Positions 9,505 through 17,285 of a DNA stretch of 64,000 bases are shown here, piece after piece (position 1 is the stretch's first letter; every line of letters starts with the position of its first letter). The notes under the pieces were generated by a model. The model did no database searches. It had not been told where the DNA came from and saw only the letters and a program-made list of their open reading frames with translations. Both the position numbers and the translations under genes were made by a program. Location: assembly GCA_947496175.1 (NCBI GenBank), contig CANMBU010000002.1, forward strand, positions 124,001 to 188,000. The letters run 5' to 3'. Source of the DNA: an uncultured Roseovarius sp. (GTDB taxonomy: Bacteria > Pseudomonadota > Alphaproteobacteria > Rhodobacterales > Rhodobacteraceae).

Positions 9505-9966
9505 ATGGGCAAATTTGAGAGCAAACTGGCAGAGATGGGGGTCACACTTCCTGATGCGCCGGCACCGGCGGCCAATTATGTGCCTTATGTTCAGGTAGGC
9601 GACATGCTCTATGTGTCAGGTCAGCTGCCAAAAGATGGCGACACGCTTATGATTGGCAAGCTGGGGGATGACATGGATGTCGCCACGGGCGCCAAGGCCG
9701 CGCGGGTTTGTGCCATCAATTTGCTGGCCCAGGTTAAGGCAGCCTGCGGTGGTGATCTTGACCGGCTGCAACGGGTCGTCAAGCTGGGTGGCTTTGTCAA
9801 TTCCACCGATGATTTCAAGGATCAGCCCCAAGTCATCAACGGCGCATCCGACTTTATCGGCGAAGCACTGGGCGAGACCGGCAAACATGCCCGCGCTGCG
9901 GTGTCGTCTCCGGCACTGCCCTTTGGTGTGCCAGTCGAAATCGAAGGCGTGTTTCAGATCAAATGA
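9505..9966 (+). CDS. RidA family protein (YjgF/YER057c/UK114)
   Basis: A 153-residue protein of the RidA superfamily. Classical RidA hydrolyses reactive enamine/imine intermediates made by PLP enzymes, but this longer subfamily (about 150 residues, starting KLAEMGVTLPDAPAPAANYVP) is not well characterised. Visible family pieces are MLYVSGQLPKDG, AARVCAINLLAQVKAACGGDLDRL and a C-terminal LPFGVPVEIEGVFQI. A strong ribosome site (GGGAGGCGAGG) precedes the ATG. Its stop codon overlaps the start of the phosphodiesterase gene (ATGA), so the two are probably expressed together. The family call is firm; the substrate is unknown. Confidence 0.88.
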   Translation: MGKFESKLAEMGVTLPDAPAPAANYVPYVQVGDMLYVSGQLPKDGDTLMIGKLGDDMDVATGAKAARVCAINLLAQVKAACGGDLDRLQRVVKLGGFVNSTDDFKDQPQVINGASDFIGEALGETGKHARAAVSSPALPFGVPVEIEGVFQIK

Positions 9967-10730
9967 TCCGGCTGCACCGGTCCTTTTTCGGGGCACCGCT
10001 CGCACATCGTGCCTTGCATGATGTGGAGGACGGCCGACCAGAAAATTCACGCGCGGCGGTTCAGGCCGCGCTGGATCACGGCTATGGGATCGAGATTGAC
10101 CTGCAGCTGAGCCGTGATGGTGAGGCGATGGTGTTTCACGACTATGATCTGGATCGCCTGACACCTCAAAGCGGTTTGGCGCTGGAACAGGATGCAGCGC
10201 GGTTGTCGCAGATCCCGCTGAAAGGTGGATCAGACGGTATCCCGACGCTTTCAGAGATACTGACACTGGTCGCGGGCTGTGCGCCGATGCTGATTGAGCT
10301 CAAGGATCAGCATGGCCAGATGGGGGTGACCGATGGACGCCTGGAAAAGGCCACCGCCCGCGCGTTGCAGGGCTACGAGGGTGCGGTGGGGTTGATGTCG
10401 TTTAATCCCAACATGGTGGCATTGCTGGCCGAGCTTGTCCCGGATGTCCCACGAGGGCTGGTCACAAGTCCCTACAGGGAAAAGAACTGGCCGGAACTGG
10501 GCGCCAGTGTCCGCGAAAGGCTGCGCGATATCCCCGATTTCGATCGGGTGGGGGCCAGTTTCATCAGTCATCAGGCGGATGATCTGCTACGGCCTCGCGT
10601 CGCCGACCTCAAAACCCAAGGCGCGGATGTTTTTTGCTGGACCATCCGCACAGCGCAGCAAGAAGCCCTTGCGCGCCAAGTTGCCGACAATGTGACCTTT
10701 GAAGGGTATCTCGCCGAGATCCCCGCTTGA
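9963..10730 (+). CDS. Glycerophosphodiester phosphodiesterase family protein
   Basis: A GDPD-fold hydrolase of 255 residues with no visible signal peptide, so probably cytoplasmic. The family hydrolyses glycerophosphodiesters to glycerol-3-phosphate and an alcohol. The catalytic pattern is present: His15-Arg (AHRALHD), PENS at 26-29, E44-x-D46 (GIEIDLQLSRDG) and His59-Asp (VFHDYDLDRLT). Later GDPD strands include MLIELKD and FCWTIRT. The start overlaps the ridA-like stop by 4 nt. It is followed 50 nt later by the FemAB/GNAT-like gene in the same direction, so the four genes from 9505 to 12261 may form one operon. Confidence 0.9.
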   Translation: MIRLHRSFFGAPLAHRALHDVEDGRPENSRAAVQAALDHGYGIEIDLQLSRDGEAMVFHDYDLDRLTPQSGLALEQDAARLSQIPLKGGSDGIPTLSEILTLVAGCAPMLIELKDQHGQMGVTDGRLEKATARALQGYEGAVGLMSFNPNMVALLAELVPDVPRGLVTSPYREKNWPELGASVRERLRDIPDFDRVGASFISHQADDLLRPRVADLKTQGADVFCWTIRTAQQEALARQVADNVTFEGYLAEIPA

Positions 10731-10780
10731 AGCGTGTCTCGCGCAGACCAGATTGAAGATCAGGTAACTCAAGGATTGGC

Positions 10781-11965
10781 ATGGACGGCGGATCAGTCAT
10801 AGTCAGCGTCTGCGACAGCCTCGCCCAGATCCGGGCCGAGGACTGGGATGCCTGTGCCTGTCCGGAGGCCACAACCGGTCGACCAGATGACCCATTCACG
10901 ACCTACCGGTTTCTCAAAGCTCTGGAAGACAGCCGGTCGGTGGGCGTCGGCACCGGATGGCAGGCGCAGTATCTGACAGCGGAGATGGACGGGCAGGTGA
11001 TCGCCTGCGCACCGCTTTATGCCAAGTCACACAGCCAGGGCGAATATATCTTTGACCACAACTGGGCGCATGCCTATGAGCGCGCCGGGGGGCGGTATTT
11101 CCCAAAGCTACAACTGGCCGTGCCGTTCACTCCAGTCACCGGGCGGCGGTTTCTGACGCGTCCGGGGTATGAGCGAGCTGGACAAGAGGCGCTGGTGCAG
11201 GCGGCGGTGCAGTTGGCGGATCGGCACAGCCTGTCATCCTTGCATGTCACGTTTTGCACAGAAGACGAGCGGGAAAATGGCACTCAGATGGGTCTTCTGC
11301 CCCGCACCACGCAACAGTTTCACTGGCTCAACAAGGGCTATGAAAGCTTTGATGATTTCCTGGACTCGCTCAGCTCGCGCAAGCGCAAGAATATCCGCAA
11401 AGAGCGTGCGCAGGCCCAAGGCTGCGGCGTTGAGATCGTGCAGTTGACCGGCGATCAGATCAAGCCCGCGCATTGGGAGTATATCTGGACCTTTTATCAG
11501 GATACCGGCGCGCGGAAATGGGGCATGCCCTATCTGACGCGCGCGTTCTTTGACATGGCGCATGACATGCTGCGCGACGATATCCTGTTGGTGTTGGCGC
11601 TGCGTGATGGCGAACCGGTTGCCGGGGCCTTGAACATGATCGGGCGTGACGCCTTGTTCGGGCGTTACTGGGGCTGCACGGCGCATTATCCGGCGATGCA
11701 TTTTGAGCTGTGCTATTATCAGGCGATTGACTACGCGGTTGCTCATGGCCTGTCGCGTGTCGAAGCGGGCGCACAAGGAGAGCACAAGCTGGCGCGCGGG
11801 TATCTTCCGGTTGAGACACACTCCTTGCACTGGTTTCGCGATCCGTCATTCGGGGATGCTGTTGCGCGGTATCTGGACGCAGAGCGGCAGGCGGTGTCCG
11901 AGGATATAGAAATTCTGACGGCCTATGGTCCGTTCAAGAAAGCACAGGTGGAGGAACAGGAATGA
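10781..11965 (+). CDS. FemAB/GNAT-like protein (PF04339, DUF482 family)
   Basis: A 394-residue cytoplasmic protein of the COG3146 family, sometimes named a peptidoglycan-biosynthesis or GNAT-fold acyltransferase. No reaction has been firmly assigned to the family. Recognisable stretches are [15 protein letters not shown] near residue 35, [53 protein letters not shown] and FGRYWGC. The ATG at 10781 has AAGGA 5 nt upstream. Its last codons overlap the pterin dehydratase gene (ATGA). Family membership is clear from the protein itself; an acyltransferase activity is only an inference from fold. Confidence 0.85.
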   Translation: MDGGSVIVSVCDSLAQIRAEDWDACACPEATTGRPDDPFTTYRFLKALEDSRSVGVGTGWQAQYLTAEMDGQVIACAPLYAKSHSQGEYIFDHNWAHAYERAGGRYFPKLQLAVPFTPVTGRRFLTRPGYERAGQEALVQAAVQLADRHSLSSLHVTFCTEDERENGTQMGLLPRTTQQFHWLNKGYESFDDFLDSLSSRKRKNIRKERAQAQGCGVEIVQLTGDQIKPAHWEYIWTFYQDTGARKWGMPYLTRAFFDMAHDMLRDDILLVLALRDGEPVAGALNMIGRDALFGRYWGCTAHYPAMHFELCYYQAIDYAVAHGLSRVEAGAQGEHKLARGYLPVETHSLHWFRDPSFGDAVARYLDAERQAVSEDIEILTAYGPFKKAQVEEQE

Positions 11966-12261
11966 GCGAAAAACTGAACGACACAGAGCGTGACACGGAG
12001 CTGTCGCCACTATTGGCCAATGGCTGGGCTATGGTAGAGGGACGCGATGCGATCCACCGCGAGTTTCAGTTTAAGAACTTTGTGGATGCGTTCGGCTTCA
12101 TGACCCGCGCCGCGATTTGGGCCGAGAAATGGAACCATCATCCCGAATGGTTCAATGTCTACAAGACCGTGCAGGTCACTTTGAGCACGCATGATGTCGG
12201 GGGTCTGAGCGCTTTGGACATCAAACTGGCCCGCAAGATGGATGATCTGGCTGAACGGTAA
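11962..12261 (+). CDS. phhB: 4a-hydroxytetrahydrobiopterin (pterin-4a-carbinolamine) dehydratase
   Basis: A 99-residue enzyme of the PCD/DCoH family. It dehydrates the 4a-carbinolamine pterin formed by aromatic amino acid hydroxylases, so the cofactor can be recycled. The active-site signature is present as [18 protein letters not shown], with two adjacent His and a third His in the later [10 protein letters not shown]. No phenylalanine hydroxylase gene is nearby, so its partner is elsewhere or it serves another role. The start overlaps the preceding gene by 4 nt. A GC-rich hairpin follows 1 nt after the stop. Confidence 0.93.
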   Translation: MSEKLNDTERDTELSPLLANGWAMVEGRDAIHREFQFKNFVDAFGFMTRAAIWAEKWNHHPEWFNVYKTVQVTLSTHDVGGLSALDIKLARKMDDLAER

Positions 12262-12284
12262 GGCGGGCGCAATTCCGGCCCGCC
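12262..12284. terminator. Hairpin between convergent genes
   Basis: GGCGGGC (12262-12268) and GCCCGCC (12278-12284) form a 7-bp GC stem between the pterin dehydratase and peroxiredoxin stop codons. There is no clear T-run on either side, so it may be a weak or bidirectional terminator. Confidence 0.5.
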
Positions 12285-12297
12285 CAAGGGGTTCAGT

Positions 12298-12786
12298 TCA
12301 AAGTGCGTCGAGAATGTTTTCGCCTGCCGATGTTTCGCAGACGCCTGGATTTTCTTCGGCGTTGAGCACAGCCACCGTGCCATCTTCAACGACCATCGCA
12401 TAGCGCTTGGACCGGCCAAATAGGCCAGCCGGGGGCGCGTCGAAATTCATACCAATGGCTTTGGTGAAACTGGAATCCGCATCGCTGAGCATGGTGATGC
12501 CCGCCTCGGTCGCCCCCGTGGCCTCACCCCAGGCTTTCATGGTGAACGGGTCATTCACCGACACGCAAATGATTTCATCCACGCCTTTGGCTGCGAGCGC
12601 ATCTTTGGTGCGGATAAAGCTGGGCACGTGAGCGGAGTGGCAGGTGGGCGTATACGCGCCGGGCACCGCAAAGATCACCACTTTGCGGCCATTGGTTTTC
12701 TCCGAAAGACTGACGGCTTCGGGGCCGTCCGCGCCCAGTTGCAGTAAAGAAGCTTCGGGAAGTTTGTCGCCAGTGGAAAGGGTCAT
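12298..12786 (-). CDS. Peroxiredoxin, Prx5/redoxin type
   Basis: A thiol peroxidase of 162 residues that reduces hydrogen peroxide and organic peroxides, probably in the cytoplasm. The peroxidatic Cys49 is in PGAYTPTCHSAHVPSF, which is the Prx5 pattern. A second Cys at about residue 150 (NPGVCETSAGENIL) is placed where a resolving Cys could act. The start is ATG at 12786 with AGGATG upstream; the longer frame upstream has no ribosome site. The gene faces the reductase gene at 12873 across a short divergent promoter region, which may suggest shared redox function but does not prove it. Confidence 0.92.
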   Translation of the reverse strand: MTLSTGDKLPEASLLQLGADGPEAVSLSEKTNGRKVVIFAVPGAYTPTCHSAHVPSFIRTKDALAAKGVDEIICVSVNDPFTMKAWGEATGATEAGITMLSDADSSFTKAIGMNFDAPPAGLFGRSKRYAMVVEDGTVAVLNAEENPGVCETSAGENILDAL

Positions 12787-12872
12787 TGTCGCATCCTGTC
12801 TATCATTTGCGGGTTGATTGACCGTAGTTATAGGCTGTGCTTTGGCCGTGGCCATCTAAATCGGAGGATAGC

Positions 12873-14078
12873 ATGTCGGGAATCGTTGTCATCGGCGCGG
12901 GGCAGGCGGGAAGTTCGCTTGTCGCCAAACTTCGCGCGCTTGGGCATGAGGGTGCTGTCACACTGATTGGTGCCGAACCTGTCCCGCCCTATCAACGCCC
13001 GCCCTTGTCCAAGAAGTATCTGCTGGGGGAGATGGAGTTAGAGCGGCTCTATCTGCGGCCAGAGAGTTTTTATGACGAGAACGACATTGCCCTGAGATTG
13101 GGCGAAGAAGTGACAGGCATAGATCCTGCTGCGAAGACGGTTTCGCTGGGGAACGAGACGCTAGTTTATGATCAGCTTGTTCTGACCACCGGGTCCGCAC
13201 CGCGCCGGTTGCCAGCCTCCATCGGCGGGGCGCTGGGGGGTGTTTACGTTGTGCGGGATTTGCAGGATGTCGATGCCATGGCACCTGAATTCAAACCTGG
13301 GGCGCGGGTGCTGATCGTGGGTGGTGGATATATCGGACTTGAGGCGGCAGCCGTGGCGGCAAGCAAAGGCCTCAACGTGGTTCTGGTTGAGATGGCCGAT
13401 CGCATTTTGCAACGCGTGGCGTCGCCCGAGACATCCGACTATTTTCGGGCACTGCATCAGGGGCACGGGGTCGAGATTATCGAGGGAGTGGGCCTTGAGA
13501 CGCTCTTGGGCGACCGCCATGTCAGCGGCGCGCGATTGAGCGACGGGCGCGAATTGGACGTCGATTTTGTCATTGTTGGCGTGGGGATCACCCCGGACGC
13601 CAAGCTCGCTGAGGCGGCGGGTGTCGAGATTGACAATGGGATCAAGGTCGATGCGCTGGGTCAAACCAGTGTTGATGGCATCTGGGCGGCGGGCGATTGC
13701 GCGTCTTTCCCGCATGGCCAGGGGCGCCTGCGTTTGGAAAGCGTGCCCAATGCCATTGATATGGCCGAATGCGTCGCCGAAAACCTGTTGGGTGCAGGCA
13801 AGGCCTATGTGCCGCAGCCTTGGTTCTGGTCGGATCAATATGACGTGAAACTGCAGATCGCCGGGCTGAACACGGGCTATGACCGCGTGATCACGCGGCA
13901 GGCGGAGAACGGCGTGTCTTTCTGGTACTTCAAAGGTGACACGCTCTTGGCCGTGGATGCCGCCAACGACGCGCGGGCCTATATGGTGGGCAAGCGGCTG
14001 ATCGACAGTGGCAAGACGGCGGATGCGGATGTGGTGGCTGATCCTGATGCTGATCTCAAGGCGCTGTTGCGCGCGTGA
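12873..14078 (+). CDS. FAD-dependent NAD(P)H:ferredoxin reductase-like protein (rhodocoxin/putidaredoxin reductase family)
   Basis: A flavoprotein of 401 residues that moves electrons from NAD(P)H to a [2Fe-2S] ferredoxin or a similar partner. The first dinucleotide-binding site is VVIGAGQAGSSLVAKLR (FAD) and the second is VLIVGGGYIGLEAAAVAAS (NAD(P)H). The family pieces PYQRPPLSKKYLLGE, TTGSAPRRLP, and IWAAGDCASFPH follow. The C-terminal reductase domain includes WFWSDQYDVKLQIAGL. The ATG at 12873 has GGAGG 6 nt upstream. No ferredoxin or cytochrome P450 gene is adjacent, so the electron acceptor is unknown. Its stop overlaps the GTG start of rsmD. Confidence 0.9.
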   Translation: MSGIVVIGAGQAGSSLVAKLRALGHEGAVTLIGAEPVPPYQRPPLSKKYLLGEMELERLYLRPESFYDENDIALRLGEEVTGIDPAAKTVSLGNETLVYDQLVLTTGSAPRRLPASIGGALGGVYVVRDLQDVDAMAPEFKPGARVLIVGGGYIGLEAAAVAASKGLNVVLVEMADRILQRVASPETSDYFRALHQGHGVEIIEGVGLETLLGDRHVSGARLSDGRELDVDFVIVGVGITPDAKLAEAAGVEIDNGIKVDALGQTSVDGIWAAGDCASFPHGQGRLRLESVPNAIDMAECVAENLLGAGKAYVPQPWFWSDQYDVKLQIAGLNTGYDRVITRQAENGVSFWYFKGDTLLAVDAANDARAYMVGKRLIDSGKTADADVVADPDADLKALLRA

Positions 14079-14629
14079 GGATCATTGGCGGCGCATTCCG
14101 TGGCCGTAAACTGGCCTCTGTCGGCAAGGGGGATGACGCCGCGCGTTTGCGCCCCACCTCGGACCGCGTGCGCGAAAGCCTGTTCAATGTGCTGACGTCC
14201 CGGTTTTCGGACCGGGTCGAGGGGGCTGCGGTGTTGGACCTTTTTGCCGGGACCGGAGCGCTCGGGCTGGAGGGGCTGTCGCGGGGCGCGGCCAACGTGA
14301 CCTTTGTCGAAAACGGTCGTGTGGCACAACGCATCTTGCGTCAGAACATCACGCTCTGCGGGGTTGAGGCCGACACGAAACTCATCTCGCGCGATGCGCG
14401 CAAGCTTGGGGCGTCTGATCGTGCCTTTGACCTGATCTTTCTGGACCCGCCTTATGGCAAAGGGCTGGGAGAGTTGGCCATGAAAGTGGCGATCTTGGGC
14501 GGATGGCTGTCTGAGGATGCGCTTGTTGTCTGGGAAGAGGGCGGTTCAGTTGTGGTGCCCGAAGGTCTGACCCAACTGGATCAGCGCAGCTATGGCGACA
14601 CGGTGATCCGTATTCTGGAGCGCGACTAG
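14075..14629 (+). CDS. rsmD: 16S rRNA (guanine(966)-N(2))-methyltransferase RsmD
   Basis: A 184-residue SAM-dependent methyltransferase that modifies G966 of 16S rRNA during 30S assembly. The protein starts from GTG (GTGA overlap with the flavoprotein stop) as (M)RIIGGAFRGRKLASV. It has the conserved RLRPTSDRVRESLFNVL, the SAM-binding VLDLFAGTGALGLEGLSRGA, and the catalytic motif LDPPYGKGL, which is the D/N-P-P-Y of N-methyltransferases. The stop TAG shares the CTAG tetranucleotide with the stop of the convergent UbiH-type gene, so the two genes overlap tail to tail by 4 nt. Confidence 0.95.
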   Translation: MRIIGGAFRGRKLASVGKGDDAARLRPTSDRVRESLFNVLTSRFSDRVEGAAVLDLFAGTGALGLEGLSRGAANVTFVENGRVAQRILRQNITLCGVEADTKLISRDARKLGASDRAFDLIFLDPPYGKGLGELAMKVAILGGWLSEDALVVWEEGGSVVVPEGLTQLDQRSYGDTVIRILERD

Positions 14630-15840
14630 CCCTTCATCAGGTCAGGCAGATCGCCGGTCAGTCCCGCCGCCTCTCGGATGAATCCACGCCGCAGGGCAGG
14701 CACCTTGTTGATGGCACCCATGCCCAGATCACGCGCAAAGCGTAGAAACGGGTTATCGTTGGAAAACAGACGATTGGTCAGGTCCGTGGTCAACGCAAGC
14801 GTCGTGGTGTCAAACCGCCGCCATTGCTGATACCGGGCCAGAACATCGGGTGCTGCAAAATCCTCACCCCGCTGGGTGGCGTCGGAAACAACCTGCGCCA
14901 GGGCGCCCACATCGCGCAGTCCGGCATTCAGCCCCTGACCGGCAATCGGGTGCAACCCATGCGCCGCATCGCCAATGAGGGCCACACGTTCGGCCACAAA
15001 ACTGTTGGCAAGGCTGAGGCCTAGGGGGTAGGTGTACCGTTTGCCGCGCAGTGAAATATCACCGAGAAAATCCCCAAAACGAGGGCGCAGCACCTCCATA
15101 AACTCAGCATCGGAGAGGGCCGCGAAACGCGCGGCTGTTTCGGCTGTTTCGGACCACACAATCGAGCTGACATTGCCGGGAAGGGGCAGGATGGCCAGCG
15201 GTCCCGGGGGCATGAAGAACTGATGCGCAATGCCGTGGTGTGGCAACTCATGTTCAATGGCCGCGACCAGAGCGGTCTGGCCATACTGCCAGCCGGTGCG
15301 CGATATGCCGGCGCGCTGTGCCGTGCCGGATGTGCGTCCGTCAGACCCGATCAGCAAACGCGCATCCAGCGTTTTGCCTGAGGCAAGTGTCACGCGCACA
15401 CCCTTGGCATCCGCCTCCTGCGCCACCACCGTGTCAGTGACCTGCGTGATCGTGGGGTGCGTCTTCATCGCGTCCAGAAATGCCCGCCGCAAATACCGGT
15501 CTTCCAGCATATGCCCCATCGGGCCTTCTTCGATCTCGGCGTGATCGAAATGCAGGAAGAACGGTGCCGCCCCTTCGCCCGCGCGCCCATCTGTGACCTT
15601 GATCTCAAGCATCGGTTGGGCGTTTTCGGCCACGGCGTCCCAGATGCCTATGCCAGACAAGAGCCGAACAGAGGCCAGTGCCAACGCGTAGGAACGGCCA
15701 TCGAACCCGGCATTCTTGCGCACGGTCTGGGGCAGGCTGTCTATGATTGTCACGCTTTGCCCGGCCTGTGCCAAGGCCAAAGCCAGTGCGGGTCCGGTAA
15801 GACCTCCTCCGACAATCACGATATCCTGCGTCTGTGCCAT
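14626..15840 (-). CDS. UbiH/UbiF/COQ6 family FAD-dependent hydroxylase
   Basis: A 404-residue flavoprotein monooxygenase of ubiquinone biosynthesis, hydroxylating the quinone ring precursor. The N-terminal FAD motif is IVIVGGGLTGPALALALAQAG. LLIGSDGRTS is the middle DG motif. The family signature LIGDAAHGLHPIAGQGLNAG is complete. The exact ring position (UbiH, UbiF, UbiI or broad-range UbiL type) cannot be told from sequence alone. The ATG at 15840 is preferred to an in-frame TTG at 15849. Its 3' end overlaps rsmD at a shared CTAG. Confidence 0.9.
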   Translation of the reverse strand: MAQTQDIVIVGGGLTGPALALALAQAGQSVTIIDSLPQTVRKNAGFDGRSYALALASVRLLSGIGIWDAVAENAQPMLEIKVTDGRAGEGAAPFFLHFDHAEIEEGPMGHMLEDRYLRRAFLDAMKTHPTITQVTDTVVAQEADAKGVRVTLASGKTLDARLLIGSDGRTSGTAQRAGISRTGWQYGQTALVAAIEHELPHHGIAHQFFMPPGPLAILPLPGNVSSIVWSETAETAARFAALSDAEFMEVLRPRFGDFLGDISLRGKRYTYPLGLSLANSFVAERVALIGDAAHGLHPIAGQGLNAGLRDVGALAQVVSDATQRGEDFAAPDVLARYQQWRRFDTTTLALTTDLTNRLFSNDNPFLRFARDLGMGAINKVPALRRGFIREAAGLTGDLPDLMKG

Positions 15841-15947
15841 GCGTCTCAATATGCGCGCCTTTCACCGAATGTCTATGCGTTGACACGCCCTTGCGTTGAC
15901 CTGCCGCATCTGCGTTGATGTCGGCGAAACCGGTTCGGGGAGAAAAC

Positions 15948-17276
15948 ATGCAGGACTGGCTGAAAATGAGCGCTGCGGATTTGGGTCGTGGAATTGAGGC
16001 TGGTGAGATCGGCCCAGTGGCTCTGACCGAGACGTATCTGGCGGCAATAGATGCGCATCCTGAGCGCGAGCGCATCTATTCTGTGGTGACCTATGACCGC
16101 GCCCGCGCCGAAGCTCAGGCCGCCGAAGAACGGGCCAAGGCAGGGCTGCGTCTGGGACCTCTCGATGGGGTGCCGATCAGTTGGAAAGACCTCTTTGACA
16201 CGGCGGGCGTGGCAACAGAGGCGGGCAGCAAACTGTTGGAAGGGCGCGTGCCGGGCAAAGATGCAGAGGTTTTGCGCAATGCCACCGCCGCGGGTCTGGT
16301 GTGTCTTGGCAAAACCCATATGAGCGAACTGGCGTTTTCCGGCCTAGGCCTGAATCCGATGACCGCCACGTCACCCAACATCAATGATCCCGAGGCCGTT
16401 CCGGGCGGCTCATCGTCGGGGGCTGCGTCGAGCGTCGCCTTTGATCTTGCGGCCTGTGGTATCGGCTCGGATACGGGCGGCTCGGTACGTATCCCCTCGG
16501 CCTGGAATGATCTGGTCGGGCTAAAGACCACCTCCGGGCGCGTGTCGCTCAATGGTGTGGTGCCGCTCTGCGCGCGGTTTGACACGGTTGGACCTTTGTC
16601 GCGCTCGGTTGAGGACTGTGCCCTGATGTTGGCAGCGCTAGAGGGTGGTAAGGCGGCGGATTTGCAAGGTGCCTCGTTGCAGGGGATGCGGTTCGCTGTG
16701 CTGCAGACCGTTGCGATGGATGATGTGCGCGAGGCTCCACTCAGAGGGTTCGAAGAGGCTGTTGACCAGCTTCGAGAGGCCGGGGCCAGTGTTGAACCCA
16801 TTGAAGCGCCCGAAGTGGCCGAAGCCATGCCGCTTTCCGGTGTGCTCTTTACCTCCGAAGCCTATGGGACATGGGGCGATGTGATCGAGGCCAGCCCGGA
16901 CAAGATGTTTGCCCCGATTCTGGAGCGGTTCCGCTCGGGCAAAGAGTTCCGTGCGGCTGACTATGTTGCGGCTTGGCGCAAGCTGGATGCGTTGCGACAT
17001 GACTGGAACGACCGCGTTGCAGGGTTCGATGCGGTCGTCCTGCCCACCGCCCCCATTCTGCCGCCCAATGTCGAGCGATTGATGACGGATGAAGACTATT
17101 ACGTGACCGAAAACCTTCTGTCCTTGCGCAACACCCGTATCGGCAATTTGATGGGCCTCAGTGCTATGTCTTTGCCGACAGGTGTACCAAGCTGCGGGCT
17201 TATGCTCTGTGGCAAACCGTTTGAGGAAGAGCGTCTGCTGCGCGTGGCGCGAGCCACAGAACTGGCGCTCGGCTAA
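15948..17276 (+). CDS. Amidase signature family enzyme
   Basis: A 442-residue hydrolase of the amidase-signature family, related to GatA. The Ser-cisSer-Lys triad is intact: Lys80 in SWKDLFD, Ser155 in GGSSSGAASS and Ser179 in GSDTGGSVRIP. The 75 and 24 residue spacings equal those of GatA. It lacks GatB or GatC neighbours, so it is more likely a free amidase than a tRNA amidotransferase subunit. The ATG at 15948 has GGAG 6 nt upstream and is chosen over an ATG at 15915. The ammonia-lyase-like gene starts 3 to 9 nt after the stop, so the two are co-transcribed. The natural substrate is unknown. Confidence 0.9.
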   Translation: MQDWLKMSAADLGRGIEAGEIGPVALTETYLAAIDAHPERERIYSVVTYDRARAEAQAAEERAKAGLRLGPLDGVPISWKDLFDTAGVATEAGSKLLEGRVPGKDAEVLRNATAAGLVCLGKTHMSELAFSGLGLNPMTATSPNINDPEAVPGGSSSGAASSVAFDLAACGIGSDTGGSVRIPSAWNDLVGLKTTSGRVSLNGVVPLCARFDTVGPLSRSVEDCALMLAALEGGKAADLQGASLQGMRFAVLQTVAMDDVREAPLRGFEEAVDQLREAGASVEPIEAPEVAEAMPLSGVLFTSEAYGTWGDVIEASPDKMFAPILERFRSGKEFRAADYVAAWRKLDALRHDWNDRVAGFDAVVLPTAPILPPNVERLMTDEDYYVTENLLSLRNTRIGNLMGLSAMSLPTGVPSCGLMLCGKPFEEERLLRVARATELALG

Positions 17277-17285
17277 AGGATGCAA

